Assembly: GCA_039033415.1 (NCBI GenBank)
Contig: JBCCCR010000013.1
Coordinates: 1-64,000, forward strand
Reading direction: 5' to 3'
Source of the DNA: Pseudomonadota bacterium
GTDB taxonomy: Bacteria; Pseudomonadota; Gammaproteobacteria; Xanthomonadales; SZUA-38
DNA: 64,000 nucleotides
Shown here: positions 61,420-64,000 of the stretch, piece by piece
Layout: each line of letters begins with the position of its first letter
Position numbering within the stretch: position 1 is the stretch's first letter
The notes under the pieces: generated by a model
Database searches by the model: none
What the model saw: only the letters and a program-made list of their open reading frames with translations
What the model was told of the DNA's origin: nothing
Made by a program: the position numbers and the translations under genes

Positions 61420-62247
61420 ATGGGAAAAAGCCTCCGATTTGAACGCGTGGCGGTGCTCGGCGCTGAGGTCACCGGGATTGATCTCACCGACGATCTATCC
61501 AATGAGCTCATTGCCGAAATCGACGAGGGCCTGCTGGAGCATCGCGTGCTGTTTTTTCGGGACCAGGATCTTTCCGGCGACCAGCTGGTTGCGCTGTCCC
61601 GTCGCTTTGGTGAGTCGTTTGTGCAGCCGGCGCTGGCGGATCGTTTCCAGGAACTGCTGATCATCGAGACCAACAAAAATCGGCCTCCCTACCTGAACAC
61701 CTTTCACCAGGACATGACGGGGCTGCCTGAGCCGCCCGGTCTGCATTTTCTTCATGCCCTGGTAGTCCCCGAGGGCGGCGGTGACACGATGTGGTCGTGC
61801 AACTACGCGGCCTATGAGGGGCTGTCGGAGCGGTTCCAATCGATGCTCGACGGGATGACCTGTACCCACAGCCTGCTTAAGTACTACGCGCGGATCTTCG
61901 CCCGCTGGGAAAACGGCGAGCAGAAAAAGAAGGAGTTCGAAGAGCGATTTCCACCTATCTCGCATCCGCTGGTCAGGGCCCACCCACGCACAGGTCGGAA
62001 ATCGCTTTTTATCAATCGGTTTTTCACGGACAGGATCGACGGCCTGAACGCCGATGAAAGTGACGCTTTGCTGGAGTTTCTGTTGCGCCAGATCGAACGG
62101 CCGGAATTCTGTGTCCGGCTGCGATGGCGCGTCGGTACGCTGGCGATCTGGGACAACCGCTGCACCTCACACTACGCGGTGGCCGACTACTTTCCCCAGC
62201 GCCGAAAGATGCAGCGTGCTTCCGTGGAGGGAGAGCGGGTCTCCTAA
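61420..62247 (+). CDS. TauD/TfdA-family Fe(II)/2-oxoglutarate dioxygenase
   Basis: A 275-residue protein. The iron triad is His96-x-Asp98 (NTFHQDMTG) and His251 (CTSHYAVADY), with 2-oxoglutarate-binding Arg262 or Arg266 in RRKMQRASVEGERV. The N-terminal VTGIDLTDDLSNELIAEIDE and LLEHRVLFFRDQ segments are the standard TauD opening. Members hydroxylate taurine, sulfonates, phenoxyacetates or other carboxylates; the substrate is not evident. It stands alone on the plus strand between gpmI and the GNAT gene. Confidence 0.9.
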   Translation: MGKSLRFERVAVLGAEVTGIDLTDDLSNELIAEIDEGLLEHRVLFFRDQDLSGDQLVALSRRFGESFVQPALADRFQELLIIETNKNRPPYLNTFHQDMTGLPEPPGLHFLHALVVPEGGGDTMWSCNYAAYEGLSERFQSMLDGMTCTHSLLKYYARIFARWENGEQKKKEFEERFPPISHPLVRAHPRTGRKSLFINRFFTDRIDGLNADESDALLEFLLRQIERPEFCVRLRWRVGTLAIWDNRCTSHYAVADYFPQRRKMQRASVEGERVS

Positions 62248-62332
62248 GCCCTGAGCGTAAGGTCGTTAACCGTTGGCGGCCAGACGTCAGTCCTGAAGTC
62301 GAAATCTTGCTCGGACGCAGCCAACCGCATGC

Positions 62333-62773
62333 CTACGGAGTATCGATGGCCTTGCGAAAGAACCATCGCCGATGATCGGGCAGCTCATGACCATCCTGAT
62401 TGGCTAAAACGCCAAACTCGACATAACCCAGCTTCTTGTAGCATGACCTGGCCGCAGGATTGGACGTCTCCAGCCACACGTCATGACAACCGATTGCGTG
62501 AGCTTGTGCTTCCGCAGCGGCCAGCAACGAACGGGCGAGTCCCTGCTGTCGATGACCTTCTGCCACCCAAAGCAATTCGATATGTAACCACCCGTACGAG
62601 GTAGCGCCCGATATGCCGGCGATCATTTCACCCTGAGCGTTGTTGATGACCAACGTGACGGACTGATTGCTGGCCTGCGGCAGCAGCGAGCGGAGTGACT
62701 GCTTGAGCTCCTCGCGAAGTCGCACGGCCGCGCCCGTTCCGCCAGCAATGATTTGAGGCGCGCCCTGGGTCAC
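62333..62773 (-). CDS. GNAT-family N-acetyltransferase
   Basis: About 146 residues starting at a GTG whose GTGA overlaps the AGE epimerase stop (an upstream GTG at 62800 is also open). It carries the acetyl-CoA binding motif VAEGHRQQGLARSLLAAAEA and the motif B end NPAARSCYKKLGYVEFG. The acceptor is unknown. The four-base overlap indicates co-translation with the sugar epimerase, so an amino-sugar or related acceptor is possible but not shown. Confidence 0.9.
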   Translation of the reverse strand: MTQGAPQIIAGGTGAAVRLREELKQSLRSLLPQASNQSVTLVINNAQGEMIAGISGATSYGWLHIELLWVAEGHRQQGLARSLLAAAEAQAHAIGCHDVWLETSNPAARSCYKKLGYVEFGVLANQDGHELPDHRRWFFRKAIDTP

Positions 62774-63963
62774 GGAAGGTGCCTCAACACATCCCAACAC
62801 GCGCCGATGGTGTGATAGTCACACTTGGCCCCGGCGGCAGATTTTTCGTCCGAATACTTTTGGTTGTTCTCGCGAAGCACTCGGTACCACGCGCCGTGCT
62901 GGTGGTCCACAAAATGCTCCCACGCGTACTGCCACAACCGGTTGTACCAGTCGAGGTATTGGGGACTCTCGGTATGTTGATAGAGGCGAGCGGCTGCCGC
63001 GATAGCTTCCGCGTGCACCCAGAAGTACTTGTCAGCATCACAGATCCGGCCATCGGGCCCGAAGCCGTAAAAGATCCCGCCGTGAGTCGGGTCCCAGCAG
63101 ATAGCCAGAGCACGATCGAACAGCTCCTGCGCCCTTCTCGGCATCCAGTCTTCGGAGCGATGATCATAAAGCGTCATAAGCAGCTTGGACCACTCCACCT
63201 GGTGGCCCGGCTGGAAGCCCCAGGGCCGGTAGAGGTTCTTCGGATCATCCCGGTTGTAGTCCCAGTCGATCTTAAGTTCTGGCGTAAAGTGCTCCCAGAT
63301 GAGGCCATCCGAGGACGACGCCAGATCCACGGTGACGGTTCGCGCCACGGTCAGCGCTCGGTCGAGGAAATGGACCTTGCCGGTGGCCTCAAAGGCGGCG
63401 AGCAAGCTCTCGCAGCTATGCATGTTGGCATTTTGACCGCGATAGGCACTGACTCGAGACCAGTCCGGCGTGGCCTCATCAGCGTATACGCCGGCCGCCG
63501 AGTCCCAGAAGTGTTGCTCCATCAGCTCGAACACCTGGTCAAGCGATTGGTCCGCGCGCTCGAGTCCCAGCTCACTGGCCGCAGCGCAGCACAGCATCAC
63601 AAACGCCAAGCCGTAACAGTGATTGGTTTGGTCACCGGGGTGATGGCCCTCTTTCAGGGTCCAGTGATAGCCCGACCGTCCAGGGTCCCAATGCCGGTCA
63701 TGGAGATACCTGAAGCCGTGCGCAGCAAACGCTCGGTAGACTTCGTCTCCAAACAGCTCGTAGGCTTTGCAGAAGTTGAAGACCATGCGACAGCTGCTCA
63801 CCAGATGGCGCCGCTCCGGCGCAAAGATACTGCCGTCGTCTTTATAGTTCTGATAGAGGCCGCCGGTTGGATCGAAGGCCGCCGGGGTGTAAAAATCCAG
63901 GATTGACCGAACGTGCCCCAGCAGAAACTGCCTTGAGTAAAAGTTTACCGCTGCGGAAGCCAT
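62770..63963 (-). CDS. AGE-family sugar epimerase/isomerase (N-acylglucosamine 2-epimerase-like)
   Basis: A 397-residue (alpha/alpha)6-barrel protein. Family signatures: RHLVSSCRMVFNFCKAYELF, GYHWTLKEG, NANMHSCESLLAAFEATG, WGFQPGHQVEWSKLLMTLYD and KYFWVHAEAIAAAARLY, with the catalytic histidines in PGHQVEW and WVHAEA. These enzymes interconvert hexoses such as mannose and fructose or N-acetylmannosamine and N-acetylglucosamine. The closest match in style is the mannose isomerase/YihS-like branch. The ATG is 37 bases from the window edge. Confidence 0.92.
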   Translation of the reverse strand: MASAAVNFYSRQFLLGHVRSILDFYTPAAFDPTGGLYQNYKDDGSIFAPERRHLVSSCRMVFNFCKAYELFGDEVYRAFAAHGFRYLHDRHWDPGRSGYHWTLKEGHHPGDQTNHCYGLAFVMLCCAAASELGLERADQSLDQVFELMEQHFWDSAAGVYADEATPDWSRVSAYRGQNANMHSCESLLAAFEATGKVHFLDRALTVARTVTVDLASSSDGLIWEHFTPELKIDWDYNRDDPKNLYRPWGFQPGHQVEWSKLLMTLYDHRSEDWMPRRAQELFDRALAICWDPTHGGIFYGFGPDGRICDADKYFWVHAEAIAAAARLYQHTESPQYLDWYNRLWQYAWEHFVDHQHGAWYRVLRENNQKYSDEKSAAGAKCDYHTIGACWDVLRHLP

Positions 63964-64000
63964 TGCCTCACTTCATCGAGCTTGGGAAAGGACGGGAACG

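Noticed and set aside
62779-63906. 375-codon plus-strand ORF
   Set aside because: Antisense shadow of the AGE epimerase gene; no family resemblance or ribosome binding site.

Overview
The window reads as a chromosome segment of a GC-moderate Gammaproteobacterium, most likely a marine or soil heterotroph of the Xanthomonadales/Lysobacterales type (Wenzhouxiangella- or Dokdonella-like). Reasons: several TonB-dependent receptors, a CadC/TolB-like winged-helix regulator with TPRs, a TIGR02999-type ECF sigma factor paired with a TPR Ser/Thr kinase, and many large Sec-exported beta-rich proteins ending in a short '..FADGFE'-like tail. The taxon is an inference from gene style; no rRNA or complete tRNA gene is present.

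Layout. 0-0.2 kb: 5' end of an IS3-family element inserted in a secreted-protein gene. 0.6-3.6 kb: ECF sigma factor and Ser/Thr kinase. 4.5-45.4 kb: an accessory archipelago of secreted proteins, including a 2.3-kaa caspase-like protein, two FG-GAP propellers, four CSLREA/beta-helix proteins (one frameshifted), two NxxGxxAF-repeat proteins, PQQ-like and TolB-like propellers and a Cx4C-repeat protein. Embedded in it is an operon of a winged-helix/TPR regulator and a TonB-dependent receptor. 45.8-47.9 kb: beta-lactamase-fold serine hydrolase with a GlxA-type regulator. 48.1-54.0 kb: LuxR regulator followed by TonB receptor, alpha/beta hydrolase and amidase lipoprotein, a compact uptake-and-hydrolysis locus. 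54.3-56.0 kb: second Cx4C-repeat protein. 56.3-64 kb: ordinary chromosome (dehalogenase-like hydrolase, cytochrome c-rhodanese fusion, SDR-like protein, gpmI, TauD-like dioxygenase, GNAT, AGE epimerase).

Three observations tie the archipelago together. (1) Eleven genes encode proteins with an N-terminal signal peptide and a C-terminal consensus F-x-[DNS]-G-F-E within eight residues of the stop, in otherwise unrelated folds: a candidate undescribed sorting or secretion tag. (2) Three direct repeats (about 12.0, 25.5 and 43.7 kb) each end in the same 3' part of a tRNA-Asn (anticodon loop to CCA). Two are followed by the decayed C-terminus of a tyrosine integrase reading toward the tRNA. A fourth integrase remnant lies at 37.3-37.6 kb beside another tRNA-like 3' end. 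This looks like a tandem array of dead tRNA-targeted integrative elements whose cargo is the exoproteins. (3) Upstream of many of these genes lie two or three direct TTTTC(A/C)G or TTTTTCG blocks spaced 10-11 bp, the geometry expected for a PhoB/CadC-type winged-helix protein; one pair lies directly upstream of the winged-helix regulator gene. Several genes are decaying (two frameshifts in one beta-helix gene, an in-frame stop in the SDR leader, a homopolymer frameshift at the kinase start).
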